DNA of 36,017 bases from Pirellula sp. (GCA_021300015.1 JAJTFB010000034.1:1-36017), one strand, 5' to 3'. Shown: positions 23,870-33,902, counted from the first letter of the stretch. A program made the numbers and translations. Notes: a model not told the origin generated them from the letters alone.

Positions 23870-25312
23870 TCAGCATGGCCGCATCACCCAAGTGTCTTTG
23901 CTGCCACCCCCTTGGGAGGAGTTGACTACCAGAGAGTCTTTGACCAAGGCGACCCTGGTAAGCCCACCGGGCACAATGTAGATGTCTTCGCCATAGAGGA
24001 TGTAGGGCCGCAAATCCACATGCCGTCCCTCGAGCGTATCGCCACAAAGGGTAGGAACGGTCGACAGATCGAGCATCGGCTGGGCGACATAGTTGCGAGG
24101 ATTGCTCAGGATCTGTTCGCGGCAGGTGGCAAGTTGCTCGCGCGTCGACTTAGGCCCCAAAACAATCCCGTAACCCCCAGACTCATTGGCCGGCTTGACG
24201 ACCAATTGGTCGATATGGTCCAAGACATACTGACGCTCCTGAGGGTCGGCGCACATGTAGGTCGGAACGTTGGGCAAGATGATGTTCTCACCGAGATAAA
24301 ACTCGATCATCTTTGGAACATAAGCATAGACGGCCTTGTCGTCAGCAACTCCTGTACCCGGCGCGTTGACCAGTGCTACCCTGCCGTTTCGATAGACATC
24401 CATCAATCCGCGGATGCCGATCGTCGAGTCGGCTCGCAGCGTGCTCGGGTCGAGGAAATCATCATCGATGCGGCGGTAGATCACATCGACGCGCTTGAGT
24501 CCCCTGGTCGTTCGCATCCAGACATAACCGTCGTTGACAACCAAATCAGGGCCTTGGACCAACTCGACTCCCATCTGTTGGGCTAAAAAACAATGCTCGA
24601 AGTAGGCCGAGTTGTAGACTCCAGGGGTCAACACGACCACGTTCGGGTCCCGAGCAGAGGCCGGCGCTACATACTGGAGCATCTTCAAAAGCTGCTCTGG
24701 GTAGGTCTCGACGGGCAAGATATTACGCCCCTCGAAAAGCTGCGGAAACGTCCGCTTCATGACCTCGCGATTCTCGATGACGTACGAGACTCCCGAAGGG
24801 CATCGCAAGTTGTCCTCCAAGACATAGATCTGTCCGTCTCCACCCCGGACCAAATCCGTTCCGGTGATATGACACCAAATGCCTCGCGAGGGATTCATCC
24901 CATGCAACTGCTTGAGATAACCCTTGCTCGAGGCGATCATGTACTCGGGCATGATCCCCTGGCGAACGATCTTCTGCTCGTGATACATGTCGTCGATGAA
25001 CATGTTGAGCGCGCGAATCCGCTGCTTGAGCCCCGTCTCGATCGTTCGCCACTCTGCTTCATGAATGACCCTTGGAATCAAATCAAAGGGCCAAATCTTT
25101 TCCGTACCCGCCGCGTGCCCGTAGACGTTGAACGTAATGCCCATGTTCAAAAGTTCGTGGTCGGCCGCTCGCTGACGCTTCTGGAGCTCCCCGAGGGGCA
25201 ATGACGCAAGACGATCGGCCAAGAACTCAACCCCTTGGCGGGGTAATCCCTCTGGAGCGAACATCTCGTCGTAAAATCCGCGGCAATCGTAACCGGTACT
25301 CAAGGGTTGCAA
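23870..25312 (-). CDS. Circularly permuted ATP-grasp ligase (DUF404/DUF407)
   Basis: The 480-residue protein matches the type 2 circularly permuted ATP-grasp family: a lead segment [12 protein letters not shown], the block [19 protein letters not shown] (164-182), a later [12 protein letters not shown] loop and the C-terminal [12 protein letters not shown]. These enzymes form amide bonds by acyl-phosphate chemistry, and this family is predicted to ligate peptides. The start is TTG 25312, supported by AGGAG eight bases upstream and by no earlier start in frame. It is followed by the alpha-E gene and so forms a two-gene unit. Confidence 0.9.
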   Translation of the reverse strand: MQPLSTGYDCRGFYDEMFAPEGLPRQGVEFLADRLASLPLGELQKRQRAADHELLNMGITFNVYGHAAGTEKIWPFDLIPRVIHEAEWRTIETGLKQRIRALNMFIDDMYHEQKIVRQGIMPEYMIASSKGYLKQLHGMNPSRGIWCHITGTDLVRGGDGQIYVLEDNLRCPSGVSYVIENREVMKRTFPQLFEGRNILPVETYPEQLLKMLQYVAPASARDPNVVVLTPGVYNSAYFEHCFLAQQMGVELVQGPDLVVNDGYVWMRTTRGLKRVDVIYRRIDDDFLDPSTLRADSTIGIRGLMDVYRNGRVALVNAPGTGVADDKAVYAYVPKMIEFYLGENIILPNVPTYMCADPQERQYVLDHIDQLVVKPANESGGYGIVLGPKSTREQLATCREQILSNPRNYVAQPMLDLSTVPTLCGDTLEGRHVDLRPYILYGEDIYIVPGGLTRVALVKDSLVVNSSQGGGSKDTWVMRPC

Positions 25313-25574
25313 ACTGACGCTCCTGCCTGTGTGTGCGCAAATCGGCTGCTATTGGATGGCGCTAACTGCCCGTTTGTTCAGCAATGCATGGACAAACACC
25401 GGACCGAGCGGTTGGTCGAAAACCACCGTGTCTATCAAGTGTTTGCCTCTAGGATCGCAAGTTGACTGCAAACGGTCAGAGCCAGAGCCTTCAACAGGAT
25501 GAATAAGAGCAAATCACGCGCCAAAGCGTAGTGGTCTTGGACCAATTGCTTATTGAGTCACTGGTTTTGGTCGC

Positions 25575-26435
25575 TCAAGAAGTCCGCGTGCCGATCGAAT
25601 GCTTGATCGAGTTGAGCAATTCGACGGCGTGCTGAATCTCGGCCTTCTGACGGTCGGGCTCCTGAGGGATTTCTCGCTCGATGGTCAACGGCCCGCTGTA
25701 TCCGATCTCCTTGAGCGTCTGGAGGTATAGCCCGATATCGACTTGCCCTTTGCCCAATGGGACTTCAGCTCCCCAGGTTTGTCCGGGCTGATCGCTCCAG
25801 GTTGCATCTTTGCAGTGAACGCTGCGAACATACTTGCCGACTTTGCGCAAAGCCTCGATAGGTTGCCCGGTGCCGTAGAGGATCATGTTCGCAGGATCGA
25901 AGTTGATAAACAGATTCGAACGCTGGGTATCGCTGATGAACCCAAGCAGCGCGTCGGCCGTCTCTTGGCCGGTCTCTAAGTGGATCGCCTGTTCGTTCTT
26001 CGCCGCGTGATCGCACAGAGTGCGGGTGACTTCGACGACATCGGCGTAATCCTTGCTCTTGGTGTCGTGGGGCACGACGCCGATATGCAGGCCGACGACG
26101 TCACAACCAAGAAGTCTTGCGAAATCGGCGATTTCTTTCATCTCCTTGAGTCTCGCCGCGCGGGTCTCGGTCGGCACCAAGCCGATGGTCCGTTCGACCG
26201 TCGGGATGTCCGCATAGCTCTCGCCATCGAATCCTCCGAAGACACAAGTCAGTTCGATTCCGTACCGATCAAGCTTCTTGAGGAAGGCTTCGGCCGCTGA
26301 GGGAGTTCGTCCCGAGGCATGAGGCGTGTGAAGTTGGATCGAAGGGATGCCCAGCTCCCGGGCGACCTCCAAATGAACTCCGAGCCCCGCATCAATGCTT
26401 GTAAAAACGCCTATGGACCAAGGTGCTAAAGGCAT
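25575..26435 (-). CDS. Sugar phosphate isomerase/epimerase-like TIM barrel protein
   Basis: The 286-residue protein belongs to the xylose isomerase-like TIM barrel (AP endonuclease 2) superfamily. It shows paired metal-ligand-like motifs (G-L-H-I-G-V, I-H-L-E-T-G-Q-E, F-I-N-F-D-P-A-N, S-V-H-C-K-D, L-T-I-E-R-E) in the proper order. Members isomerise or epimerise sugars, inositols or hydroxypyruvate; planctomycetes have many paralogues and the substrate cannot be stated. No signal peptide is present. ATG 26435 follows AAAGG. It is 23 bases downstream of the TPR gene. Confidence 0.85.
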   Translation of the reverse strand: MPLAPWSIGVFTSIDAGLGVHLEVARELGIPSIQLHTPHASGRTPSAAEAFLKKLDRYGIELTCVFGGFDGESYADIPTVERTIGLVPTETRAARLKEMKEIADFARLLGCDVVGLHIGVVPHDTKSKDYADVVEVTRTLCDHAAKNEQAIHLETGQETADALLGFISDTQRSNLFINFDPANMILYGTGQPIEALRKVGKYVRSVHCKDATWSDQPGQTWGAEVPLGKGQVDIGLYLQTLKEIGYSGPLTIEREIPQEPDRQKAEIQHAVELLNSIKHSIGTRTS

Positions 26436-26458
26436 GAACGTAACCTTTCAAGAACGGA

Positions 26459-26755
26459 CTAGTTGGAAGCTTTGAAACTTGTATCGCCGGTGCCCGCATA
26501 AGCCCTCTGGTAGGTGACGCTCAAGAGGGTAAAGTTAAAAGATTCGGTGGGCTCAATCTGGCATGCCTTCTCTGCATGAGCGACGGCCAACGAATGCTCC
26601 CCTAGACTCGTAAAGACCCGGGCCAAGGCCAAGTGACTCAAGACATGCTCTGGGGATTCTTCCAAAATTCCCAGAAGCAAATCCCGAGCTTCTTCATTTT
26701 TCCCAGCATCCTTGAGCTTCTCGGCTTGGCTGTAACGTTCATTCACGGTGCTCAT
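26459..26755 (-). CDS. Small TPR protein
   Basis: The 98-residue protein has two or more TPR units (NERYSQAEKLKDAGKNEEAR, HLALARVFTSLGEHSLAVAH) ending in a tyrosine-rich tail. ATG 26755 (M-S-T-V-N-E-R-Y) follows AAAGGG and is preferred to an upstream frame start of unlike composition. Spacing to the isomerase gene (23 bases) suggests one transcript. Probably an adaptor; partner unknown. It is a distinct protein from the other small TPR gene at 8212. Confidence 0.8.
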   Translation of the reverse strand: MSTVNERYSQAEKLKDAGKNEEARDLLLGILEESPEHVLSHLALARVFTSLGEHSLAVAHAEKACQIEPTESFNFTLLSVTYQRAYAGTGDTSFKASN

Positions 26756-27036
26756 GCGGCCCTTTAATTCGTTGGATCCATGGGTTGCGCTAAGCAATCG
26801 GTTTGGGACACCCCTTCCAATCGCCTCTGCGGATAACAAATATCACGCGGCAATTGTAACGTGTTTGGAACCATTTGGGGAACGGGATTCGCGCCTATTG
26901 ACGGGGTTTCGCTATGGCGATCCCTAACCAAGTCGGTAATATCTTCCGATTGAAAGGGCCGGAATGAGCCCTTCTTTGCATCCTCGATCCCACGCCTGGA
27001 TCTTCATCCCCCAAAAAACCATAGGACCTACCCTCG

Positions 27037-27756
27037 ATGGAAATCTGGCCAGCAATCGATCTGCTAGGCGGCAACTGCGTTCGGCTCCGACAAGGGGACT
27101 ACTCCCGAAACACCATCTTCAGCGAAAATCCTGGACAAGTCGCTCAGGAATGGTTCGATGCCGGCGCTACCCTGCTCCACTGTGTCGATTTAGACGGTGC
27201 CAAATCCGGTAGCATCGTCAACCAGCATGCGATACGAGAGATCCTCCAGGCCGCCCAAGGAAGGACCGTCCAACTCGGCGGCGGAGTTCGCACCGAAGCG
27301 ACCATCCGACGACTCCTGGACCTAGGTCTCTCGCGCCTTGTCGTCGGCACTGCCGCCCTGCGCGACCCAAAGTGGTTTGCAGAAATGTGTAAGGAATTCC
27401 CGGCTCGTTTGGTCCTAGGACTCGACGCCAAGGATGGAATGGTGGCAACCGAAGGTTGGCTCGATGTCTCCAAAACCCCAGCCTCGGTCCTGATCGAACA
27501 AGTCGCCCAGTGGACCGAGCAATGCGCCGCGATCGTCTATACCGACATCGATAAAGACGGCATGATGGAGGGCCCTAACTTCCATGCCCTCGCACAGATC
27601 CAACAAGCCTCGCCGTTTCCCGTAATCGCTTCCGGGGGAGTCACGACCCTCCAAGATGTCCAAAAACTCGTCGACCAAAAGACCCATGGAGCCATCATCG
27701 GACGCGCCCTGTACGAAGGAACCATCAGCCTCAAAGAGGCTCTTAGGATTAGCTAA
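27037..27756 (+). CDS. hisA: Phosphoribosylformimino-AICAR-phosphate isomerase
   Basis: The 239-residue (beta/alpha)8 enzyme catalyses the ProFAR to PRFAR isomerisation in histidine synthesis. Catalytic Asp8 lies in P-A-I-D-L-L and Asp130 in L-G-L-D-A-K-D-G. The two phosphate-binding halves are seen at QLGGGVRTEATI and VIASGGVTTLQDV. Length and ATG start are typical. No other his gene is adjacent, so the pathway is dispersed, as in many planctomycetes. A terminator-like structure follows about 105 bases downstream. Confidence 0.93.
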   Translation: MEIWPAIDLLGGNCVRLRQGDYSRNTIFSENPGQVAQEWFDAGATLLHCVDLDGAKSGSIVNQHAIREILQAAQGRTVQLGGGVRTEATIRRLLDLGLSRLVVGTAALRDPKWFAEMCKEFPARLVLGLDAKDGMVATEGWLDVSKTPASVLIEQVAQWTEQCAAIVYTDIDKDGMMEGPNFHALAQIQQASPFPVIASGGVTTLQDVQKLVDQKTHGAIIGRALYEGTISLKEALRIS

Positions 27757-27800
27757 TCCGATACTCCGAAAAACAATTTTCGTCATCCATCCTCGTAGGC

Positions 27801-27830
27801 TTGTTTCTGCGATTCGTTGCACGCTACACT
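27801..27830 (+). promoter_or_regulatory. Possible sigma70-type promoter for the glnB leader
   Basis: TTGTTT (27801-27806) and TACACT (27825-27830) are 18 bases apart, in the gap between hisA and glnB. A transcript from here would begin near 27837 and contain the structured leader before glnB. Each hexamer matches the consensus only partly. Confidence 0.4.
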
Positions 27831-27837
27831 TAACGCA

Positions 27838-27930
27838 TAAGTGTTCGTTTGGCACTTAGTGGGAGTGCAGTTCCTGCACAGGCGGTCCCGCGTTTTTTCC
27901 AATGGGAGACCCCCCCGTTTGCTCGGGGGT
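27838..27930 (+). promoter_or_regulatory. Structured leader upstream of glnB (candidate attenuator or small RNA)
   Basis: Four stems follow in order: TAAGTG/CACTTA (27838-27843 with 27853-27858), GTGCAG/CTGCAC (27865-27870 with 27874-27879) nested in GTGGGA/TCCCGC (one wobble pair) followed by GTTTTTT (27892-27898), then CCCCCG/CGGGGG (27912-27917 with 27924-27929). The nested stem plus T-run looks like an intrinsic terminator. It could end hisA, attenuate glnB, or end a short RNA. The last hairpin lies 15 bases before the CTGGAG ribosome site. No known riboswitch was recognised. Confidence 0.5.
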
Positions 27931-27932
27931 GA

Positions 27933-28295
<363 letters not shown>

Positions 28296-28332
28296 ACGAC
28301 GCTTGGTCCTCTAAAGATTCGTCGAAATAGAC

Positions 28333-30945
28333 TTGTCCTCTCTTCATCCCCAAGTCATGGAGTCCCGGCAACAACTTGCCGAGGCACGACTCAAGTCGGC
28401 GAACCTTCATTCGTCCGGTAATACCGGTCTGCAAGTCTGTCTAGCTTGGGCCGATTCGGTCGATGCAATCGTGCATCGACTCATCGCCGTGGCTTGCCAA
28501 GAGGAAAATGCAGATCCATCAAAGTTCGCGTTTTTAGCTCTAGGCGGATACGGGCGACGGGACCTCGCTCCGTACTCCGACTTGGATTTGATGCTTCTGC
28601 ATAACTCCCTACCGGAGAAATCCCTTCAGGCAATCGCCCGTCGCGCTTCGCAAATGATCGGCGATACCGGCTTTCAACTCGGATTCTCCGTGCGGACCCC
28701 CTTCCAATGCCGACAACTGGCTTGGACGGACGCCCAGGTCTTGACGTCCCTGGTCGAGATGCGGCTCATCTACGGCTCGCAATCCCTCTTCGAGTCGTTC
28801 GAAAACTCCTTCAAAAATGGAGCCAAACTCCGATGGCGCTCGTTGGCTTCCATGATCGAACAAGAGCGACTCGCCGAGCGCCGCAAATACGGTGAGACTG
28901 AGTTCTTGCTCCACCCGAACGTCAAGCGGTCTAGGGGATGTCTGAGGGATGTTCAAATTGTTCGCTGGATCGGATTCGTCTGCTTTGGCGAAAAGAATCC
29001 CGAACACTTGCGCGATGTCGGCCTTCTGGCCGAAGAGGATTACGCGCCGATCCACGAAGGATACGATTATCTCCTGAGACTGCGAAACCAACTCCATTTT
29101 CTAGCAGGCCGAGCGCTCGATTCACTCGACCGATCCAAACAGATGGAGCTCTCGAAATGGATGGGATTCCAAGGTCGAGAGGGGGTCTTGCCCGTCGAGG
29201 AATTCATGACGCAATTCTTCGAGATGACCAGCGAACTGCGATACAGCTCCGCGAATTTCGTCGGCATGGCTCGCTCGCGTTTGACCCCCTTTGGCTTCCT
29301 ATACCGATTTCTAAGCCTCTCGGCAGGCAAGAACCTGCGGCTTGGACTCAAAGAAGTCTGGGCCAACGGCAAAGGGCTCGAACGTATCCAAGAGGATCCC
29401 GGGATGGTCCTCGAATTGATGCAAATCGCCAACCGACACCAACGACGCATCGAACACAAAACCTGGCGCACCATCCGAAAAGGAATGCTCAAACGGGCCG
29501 ATAAGCCGGTCGGAAAAGAAGCCATCGACCGGTTCCTAGGGCTCATGAGCACTCCGGGAAGACTCGGTGAAATCCTCCGTCGATTGCACGAACTGCGCGT
29601 GCTCGAACAGATCATTCCCGCAGTCCGCCACACGCGTTCGTTGCTCCAGTTCAACGAATACCATAAATACACCGTCGATGCCCACTGCATCCGTAGTGTC
29701 GAGTGCGTCGAGGAATTCGCCAAGCGAAACGACTTCCTAGGTGAACTCTACAGGAAATCCAAACAGAAACTCATCCTGCACCTTGCCCTGCTCCTGCACG
29801 ATCTTGGAAAAGGCTTCGTCGAAGATCACTCCGAAGTTGGGTTGCGCATCGCCGATGAGACTTCCCAAATCCTCGGCCTGGGCGAAGCGGATCGAGAACT
29901 GATCTGCTTTTTGGTCCACCAACACCTGATCATGACCCTGACGGCCTTCCGCTTCGATCTGACCCAACTCTCAACGACCGTTAAGTTCGCTCAACAGGTC
30001 GGATCGCTCGAGCGGTTGCAACTCCTGACGCTCCTTTCCTGCGCTGACCTTGCCGCAGTTGGACCCGGCGCACTGAACGACTGGAAACTGAATCTGATCC
30101 ATCAACTCTACGATGCGACCGCCTCGCAGTTGCAGTCCGGCGAACCCCTTGAACACCAAGTCTCCGCCAAAGAATCGATCCGAAAATCGGTCCTCGATCT
30201 GCTCTTGCCCCATGAGAGGTCAAGCCAAGTCTGGAACGATCGAATCGCCGCAATCCCAACGACCTACCTGTTCCAGAACAAACCCCACGAATTGGTCCAG
30301 GAACTGCGCCTGATCCATGAACTCTCCCCCGAAAAACCAGTCCAAGTTTGGGCAGAGTACCTCTCCGATCGCGATGCGAGCGAATACTCCGTGGCTGTCG
30401 ACCCGACGAGAACCTCCGGCCTGTTCCAACGTATCACCGGCGCCATGGCCAGCCAACGACTCAGCATCCTCTCAGCCGAAATCCATTCACTCCCCGATAG
30501 CGCCGCCTGGGACCGCTTCCTGGTCGATGACCCAGACTTCCAAGGTGCTCCCGTCCCGAGCCGTTTAGAACAAGTCTGCCAAGCGATCGTCAAAGCGGTC
30601 GAAGCTCCCGAGCCGATCACGCCCAATTTTCGCAGAACTTGGAAAGGACCAGCCTCCGAGGAATCCGCCGCTTCTCGATTGCAACCGACCCAAGTCCGCT
30701 TCGATAACTCCAGCTCCGATCTGTTTACCATCATCACCGTCTTTGCCTACGATCGCATCGGACTGCTCTACGACATTTCGAAAATACTCTCCGATTTCCA
30801 ACTCGATCTCCAGGTCGCCAAAGTCAGCACCCATCTCGACCAAGTCGTCGACGTCTTCTACGTCACCGACTCCGAAGGCAACAAAATCACCGAATCGACC
30901 TACTTGTACACCCTGCGACAAGCTCTCCTGCGAACCATCGAATAA
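28333..30945 (+). CDS. glnD: PII uridylyltransferase/uridylyl-removing enzyme
   Basis: The 870-residue GlnD has the full domain order: nucleotidyltransferase (GGYGRRDLAP at 71-80, S-D-L-D-L at 82-86), a GlnE-like helical linker, an HD domain (histidine in D-A-H-C-I-R near 450, L-L-L-H-D-L-G-K-G near 483) and two C-terminal ACT domains (about 690-740 and 795-870). It adds UMP to PII when glutamine is low and removes it when glutamine is high. The ACT domains sense glutamine. The start is TTG 28333 or ATG 28357; neither has a strong Shine-Dalgarno sequence. It directly follows glnB. Confidence 0.94.
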   Translation: MSSLHPQVMESRQQLAEARLKSANLHSSGNTGLQVCLAWADSVDAIVHRLIAVACQEENADPSKFAFLALGGYGRRDLAPYSDLDLMLLHNSLPEKSLQAIARRASQMIGDTGFQLGFSVRTPFQCRQLAWTDAQVLTSLVEMRLIYGSQSLFESFENSFKNGAKLRWRSLASMIEQERLAERRKYGETEFLLHPNVKRSRGCLRDVQIVRWIGFVCFGEKNPEHLRDVGLLAEEDYAPIHEGYDYLLRLRNQLHFLAGRALDSLDRSKQMELSKWMGFQGREGVLPVEEFMTQFFEMTSELRYSSANFVGMARSRLTPFGFLYRFLSLSAGKNLRLGLKEVWANGKGLERIQEDPGMVLELMQIANRHQRRIEHKTWRTIRKGMLKRADKPVGKEAIDRFLGLMSTPGRLGEILRRLHELRVLEQIIPAVRHTRSLLQFNEYHKYTVDAHCIRSVECVEEFAKRNDFLGELYRKSKQKLILHLALLLHDLGKGFVEDHSEVGLRIADETSQILGLGEADRELICFLVHQHLIMTLTAFRFDLTQLSTTVKFAQQVGSLERLQLLTLLSCADLAAVGPGALNDWKLNLIHQLYDATASQLQSGEPLEHQVSAKESIRKSVLDLLLPHERSSQVWNDRIAAIPTTYLFQNKPHELVQELRLIHELSPEKPVQVWAEYLSDRDASEYSVAVDPTRTSGLFQRITGAMASQRLSILSAEIHSLPDSAAWDRFLVDDPDFQGAPVPSRLEQVCQAIVKAVEAPEPITPNFRRTWKGPASEESAASRLQPTQVRFDNSSSDLFTIITVFAYDRIGLLYDISKILSDFQLDLQVAKVSTHLDQVVDVFYVTDSEGNKITESTYLYTLRQALLRTIE

Positions 30946-30980
30946 GCACTCGAAGTACCGCAGTCGAGCCCTTTGATCTA

Positions 30981-31016
30981 CCTTCGATCCAACCTTCGAT
31001 CCAACCTTCGATCCAA
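30981..31016. repeat. Three perfect 12-bp tandem repeats before the SGNH gene
   Basis: The unit CCTTCGATCCAA occurs three times without gaps, ending 18 bases before ATG 31035, so it lies in the 5' leader. It could alter leader length by slippage. No regulatory function is known to me. Confidence 0.85.
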
Positions 31017-31034
31017 TTTCAGGAAACGCTCAAA

Positions 31035-33299
31035 ATGGTTTTCCGTACAGGCATCCTTTCGGGGTTTGCGACAATTCTATCTGTTGCTGCGTTCTCTCTG
31101 GTTGCGTTCTCTCTGGCTGGCCCTTCGGTAAGCCTTGCTCAAGGCGATAGCGAACCGAGGCGAATCGAGGTCGCGTTTCCCGTTCGCCATCAGGTTTTCC
31201 AGCGACGCTACGAAGTTCCACAATTGGCCCACAACCACCATCCAGGAGGGCCTGCAAAAGGATATGCACAAGTCGCCATGGGATTGAGAATCCCGAGCGA
31301 AAGCCGTCAGAAAGTACTCTTCCGAATCCGCAATGACCAACAACAGCAACAACAGCAGCAGCAACAATCGGCTTGGAAACAAGCCGCCGAGATAGACCGG
31401 ACCGATGGCCAGCAGCCTCCAGAGGGTATCACACAAATCGTCATTCCGGTCCCGGCCGGCGGTTGGTATAGGGTCGATCTTCGAGTCGAGCTCGATGGAC
31501 AGAGTGTTGGGCACGCCACCTCGGAGCCCTTCGGGGTCGGAGAGGTATTTCTCATCGCAGGGCAAAGCTATGCGACGAATTGCAACGATGAGCGGTTGCA
31601 GGTCACCGATCCGGCAGAGCGTGTGGTTGCCCACGATCTCAAAACGCAAACTTGGAAGGTGGCCCACGATCCTCAGCCGACGCTCGACTCGAGCGACGGG
31701 GGATCGATTTGGCCACCCTTTGGGGACTTGCTCGCACAGTGCTACGACGTCCCTATCGGACTTGTTAATGTCGCTGTCGGAGCAACCTCGACGAGCCAAT
31801 GGAAAACCGATGGTGAACTTTTTCAACGCCTCATCCAAGCCGGAACTGAGTTGAAGGATTTTCGTGCCGTTCTCTGGCAACAAGGTGAATCGGATGTCAT
31901 CGAGAAAACATCGACGGCAACTTATGTCGAGCGACTCATCGAGCTTCGAGGACAAGCCGATCGCGTTTGGGGTAGTCCAAGACCGTGGATGCTTGCCAAA
32001 TCGACGCTGCATCCGACGGTTTACAACGAACCTGTCGGTGAAGCGAATATTCGCCAAGCGATCGAGACGTTGATCGCTTCGCATGGGTTCATGCAAGGTC
32101 CTGACACGGACCGGCTCGACGGTGCCAATCGAGGGCCCATGCAAAGCAGGCGTCACTTTACCGGACTCGGTCAACGGAATGCTGCTGCGATGTGGTTTGC
32201 TGCAGTCACCAAACAACTCGATGCGTCCAAGCCGCTTTACATAGCACAAGTCCCAAAACTCAGCGATCTGCATCTTCGCTCACCGGCCTGGAAATCACCG
32301 ATCGTCTATCGCGAAAGCTCCGTATTGCTCCAGGACGATCAGGGGGCCAATACCGCTCGTTTGGCGTTTCCTGCGACGGAGGTCTTGCAAGTCCGCACGG
32401 CGCTTGGGTTCGAAACCTTTCAAGAAGGTACCCATTGGCGATTGGACCAGACAAGGTCCGTTTTGCAATGGATAGGGCAACCGCCGGTCAAGACCATCGC
32501 GATCGACCAGCTCTTTGTGCCTGCTGGATCTCCCAATAGTTACAAACACCGGACAGGAAATCCGGATGAATACTTGCTGTATGCACCTGGGAAATGGTTC
32601 CACGAGCGCAATATCGAAATCACCTACCGTCGGGCCGATTCCATCGCGTCGCCAACGGAGAAGTCATCTAAGTCTTTCGAAAAAACACTCAGGAAACTCA
32701 AAGCCAAATCGAACGTGGTCATCGCGGTCAGCGGTGATAGTATCTCGACCGGCTTGGACGCTTCGGCCACAACTCAGACAGACCCGAATCAACCGGGTTA
32801 CCCGGATTTAGTCGCGGCGCAATTGACGCACGATTTCGATTGCCCGATCGACTTGGTCAACCGCTCGGTCGCCGGCTGGAGCATCGCCAATGGGCTTGCG
32901 GATCTCGAGAAGCTCTTGGAGTCAAAACCGGATCTGCTCATTGTGGCCTACGGGATGAACGATGTCGGAAGGCGGGATCCGGTGTGGTTCGCAGCAGAAG
33001 CGCGTAAGCTTCAGGCTAGAGCCAAAGAACTGCTACCCGAGCTCGAGATACTATGGGTTGCACCGATGCTTGGAAATCGCGAGTGGATCCACACACCGCG
33101 CGAGATGTTTTTCGGCTACCGCGATGCGCTTCGGGGTGTTGTCCAAGAGGGACAGTCGCTTGCCGATCTGACAGAGGTTTGGGAGATTTTATTGCAGCGC
33201 AAACATGATTTGGATTTGACCGGCAACGGGCTGAATCATCCAAACGACTTTGGGCATCGGCTCTATGCACAAGCCATCTTGGAATATTTGAAGAAATAA
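31035..33299 (+). CDS. Secreted two-domain SGNH hydrolase (sialate O-acetylesterase-like)
   Basis: The 754-residue protein has a signal peptide (about 1-36, ending S-L-A-Q). The first SGNH domain (about 165-400) resembles sialate O-acetylesterases, with the nucleophile in G-Q-S-Y and W-Q-Q-G-E-S-D. A beta-rich linker leads to a second SGNH/GDSL domain (about 560-754), with G-D-S-I-S-T, Y-G-M-N-D-V and N-H-P-N-D-F-G-H. Such enzymes deacetylate sugars, so exported polysaccharide deacetylation is a reasonable inference. Ten consecutive glutamines (102-111) lie before the first domain. The signal peptide carries a near-duplicate A-A-F-S-L-V-A-F-S-L from 13-bp repeats. Confidence 0.82.
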   Translation: MVFRTGILSGFATILSVAAFSLVAFSLAGPSVSLAQGDSEPRRIEVAFPVRHQVFQRRYEVPQLAHNHHPGGPAKGYAQVAMGLRIPSESRQKVLFRIRNDQQQQQQQQQQSAWKQAAEIDRTDGQQPPEGITQIVIPVPAGGWYRVDLRVELDGQSVGHATSEPFGVGEVFLIAGQSYATNCNDERLQVTDPAERVVAHDLKTQTWKVAHDPQPTLDSSDGGSIWPPFGDLLAQCYDVPIGLVNVAVGATSTSQWKTDGELFQRLIQAGTELKDFRAVLWQQGESDVIEKTSTATYVERLIELRGQADRVWGSPRPWMLAKSTLHPTVYNEPVGEANIRQAIETLIASHGFMQGPDTDRLDGANRGPMQSRRHFTGLGQRNAAAMWFAAVTKQLDASKPLYIAQVPKLSDLHLRSPAWKSPIVYRESSVLLQDDQGANTARLAFPATEVLQVRTALGFETFQEGTHWRLDQTRSVLQWIGQPPVKTIAIDQLFVPAGSPNSYKHRTGNPDEYLLYAPGKWFHERNIEITYRRADSIASPTEKSSKSFEKTLRKLKAKSNVVIAVSGDSISTGLDASATTQTDPNQPGYPDLVAAQLTHDFDCPIDLVNRSVAGWSIANGLADLEKLLESKPDLLIVAYGMNDVGRRDPVWFAAEARKLQARAKELLPELEILWVAPMLGNREWIHTPREMFFGYRDALRGVVQEGQSLADLTEVWEILLQRKHDLDLTGNGLNHPNDFGHRLYAQAILEYLKK
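31338..31367 (+). repeat. CAA/CAG run coding for ten glutamines
   Basis: Ten consecutive CAA or CAG codons, mixed in order, lie inside the SGNH gene between the leader part and the first catalytic domain. Mixed codons lower slippage compared with a pure repeat. It probably forms a flexible linker. Confidence 0.9.
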
Positions 33300-33902
33300 C
33301 ATCACAGTAGGTGAACTTGATGAATTGCTTCGCATCGGGGGCTCGTGAAAACCACCAAGCAGGGACGCAATCCGAATCTTGAAAAGTACTACGTTAAGGT
33401 CAGCTCTTGTAAATTGTTTTCGCGAGTGGATTCGGAGGGTCCGCCTTGAAGCGGTTGGTGCTATGCACGCACCATGGACTCAGATACTTTGAGCGATGAA
33501 GACAGGCTTGAGGAAGAGGAACTCAGCGAATATCGAGAGTGAGCGTCATCCGTTCGAAAGAATGATCGATTCTGGGTAACTGGTATCAATCGCTTGCTTC
33601 CATTTCCTACCCTGGCTGTTTCCTTTCGCGTTCTTTGCGGTGAGACTCAGCCTCCCGGGCAGCTACCAGGACCGCGCCAAGCGAAGGTTTCTCGCCAAGG
33701 CGCTAAGCACGCAAAGGATCGTCCCAAAAGCTTGGGGAAACTTTGGAAATTCACACGCTCGCAAGCTCCAATCCCAGAAGCTGGCCTTCGGAGAATAGAT
33801 CCGAGCAAGAAACCTCTTCCATTCAAACGAGTTCCATTGATCACTCGTCGCAGCGCTCCATGCAAAGAATGCTATCATCGCTCTTAATGCCTCGAGATAG
33901 GA
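33300..33902. other. Intergenic accessory stretch with duplicated block
   Basis: No intact gene was found. A 35-codon GTG frame from 33345 and a 22-codon ATG frame near 33474 are too short to support. The left part (33300-33600) shows no clear feature. The right part has words related to the CTTTGCG repeats (about 33605-33725) and the first copy of the 141-bp duplication (33760-33900). Confidence 0.5.
33760..33900 (-). repeat. 141-bp direct duplication, copy A
   Basis: By my count 130 of 141 bases match copy B at 35716-35856, with no gaps. Read on the minus strand both copies encode L-x-A-L-R-A-x-I-A-F-F-A-W-S-A-A-T-S-D and F-E-W-K-R-F-L-A-R-I-x-S-P-K-A-S. Nine of the eleven differences fall in third codon positions, so both descend from a protein-coding sequence. 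Here the frame is cut off close to the start of the nuclease gene at 33903, so copy A is a gene fragment. Confidence 0.85.

Noticed and set aside
27841..27880. Possible sigma54 promoter (TGGCAC followed by TGCA)
   Set aside because: The distance between the GG and GC elements is 16 bases and not the required 12, so it does not fit the -24/-12 pattern.
33345..33540. Short frames V-K-T-T-K-Q-G-R-N-P-N-L-E-K and M-D-S-D-T-L-S-D-E-D
   Set aside because: Fewer than 36 codons each, without ribosome sites or recognisable family.
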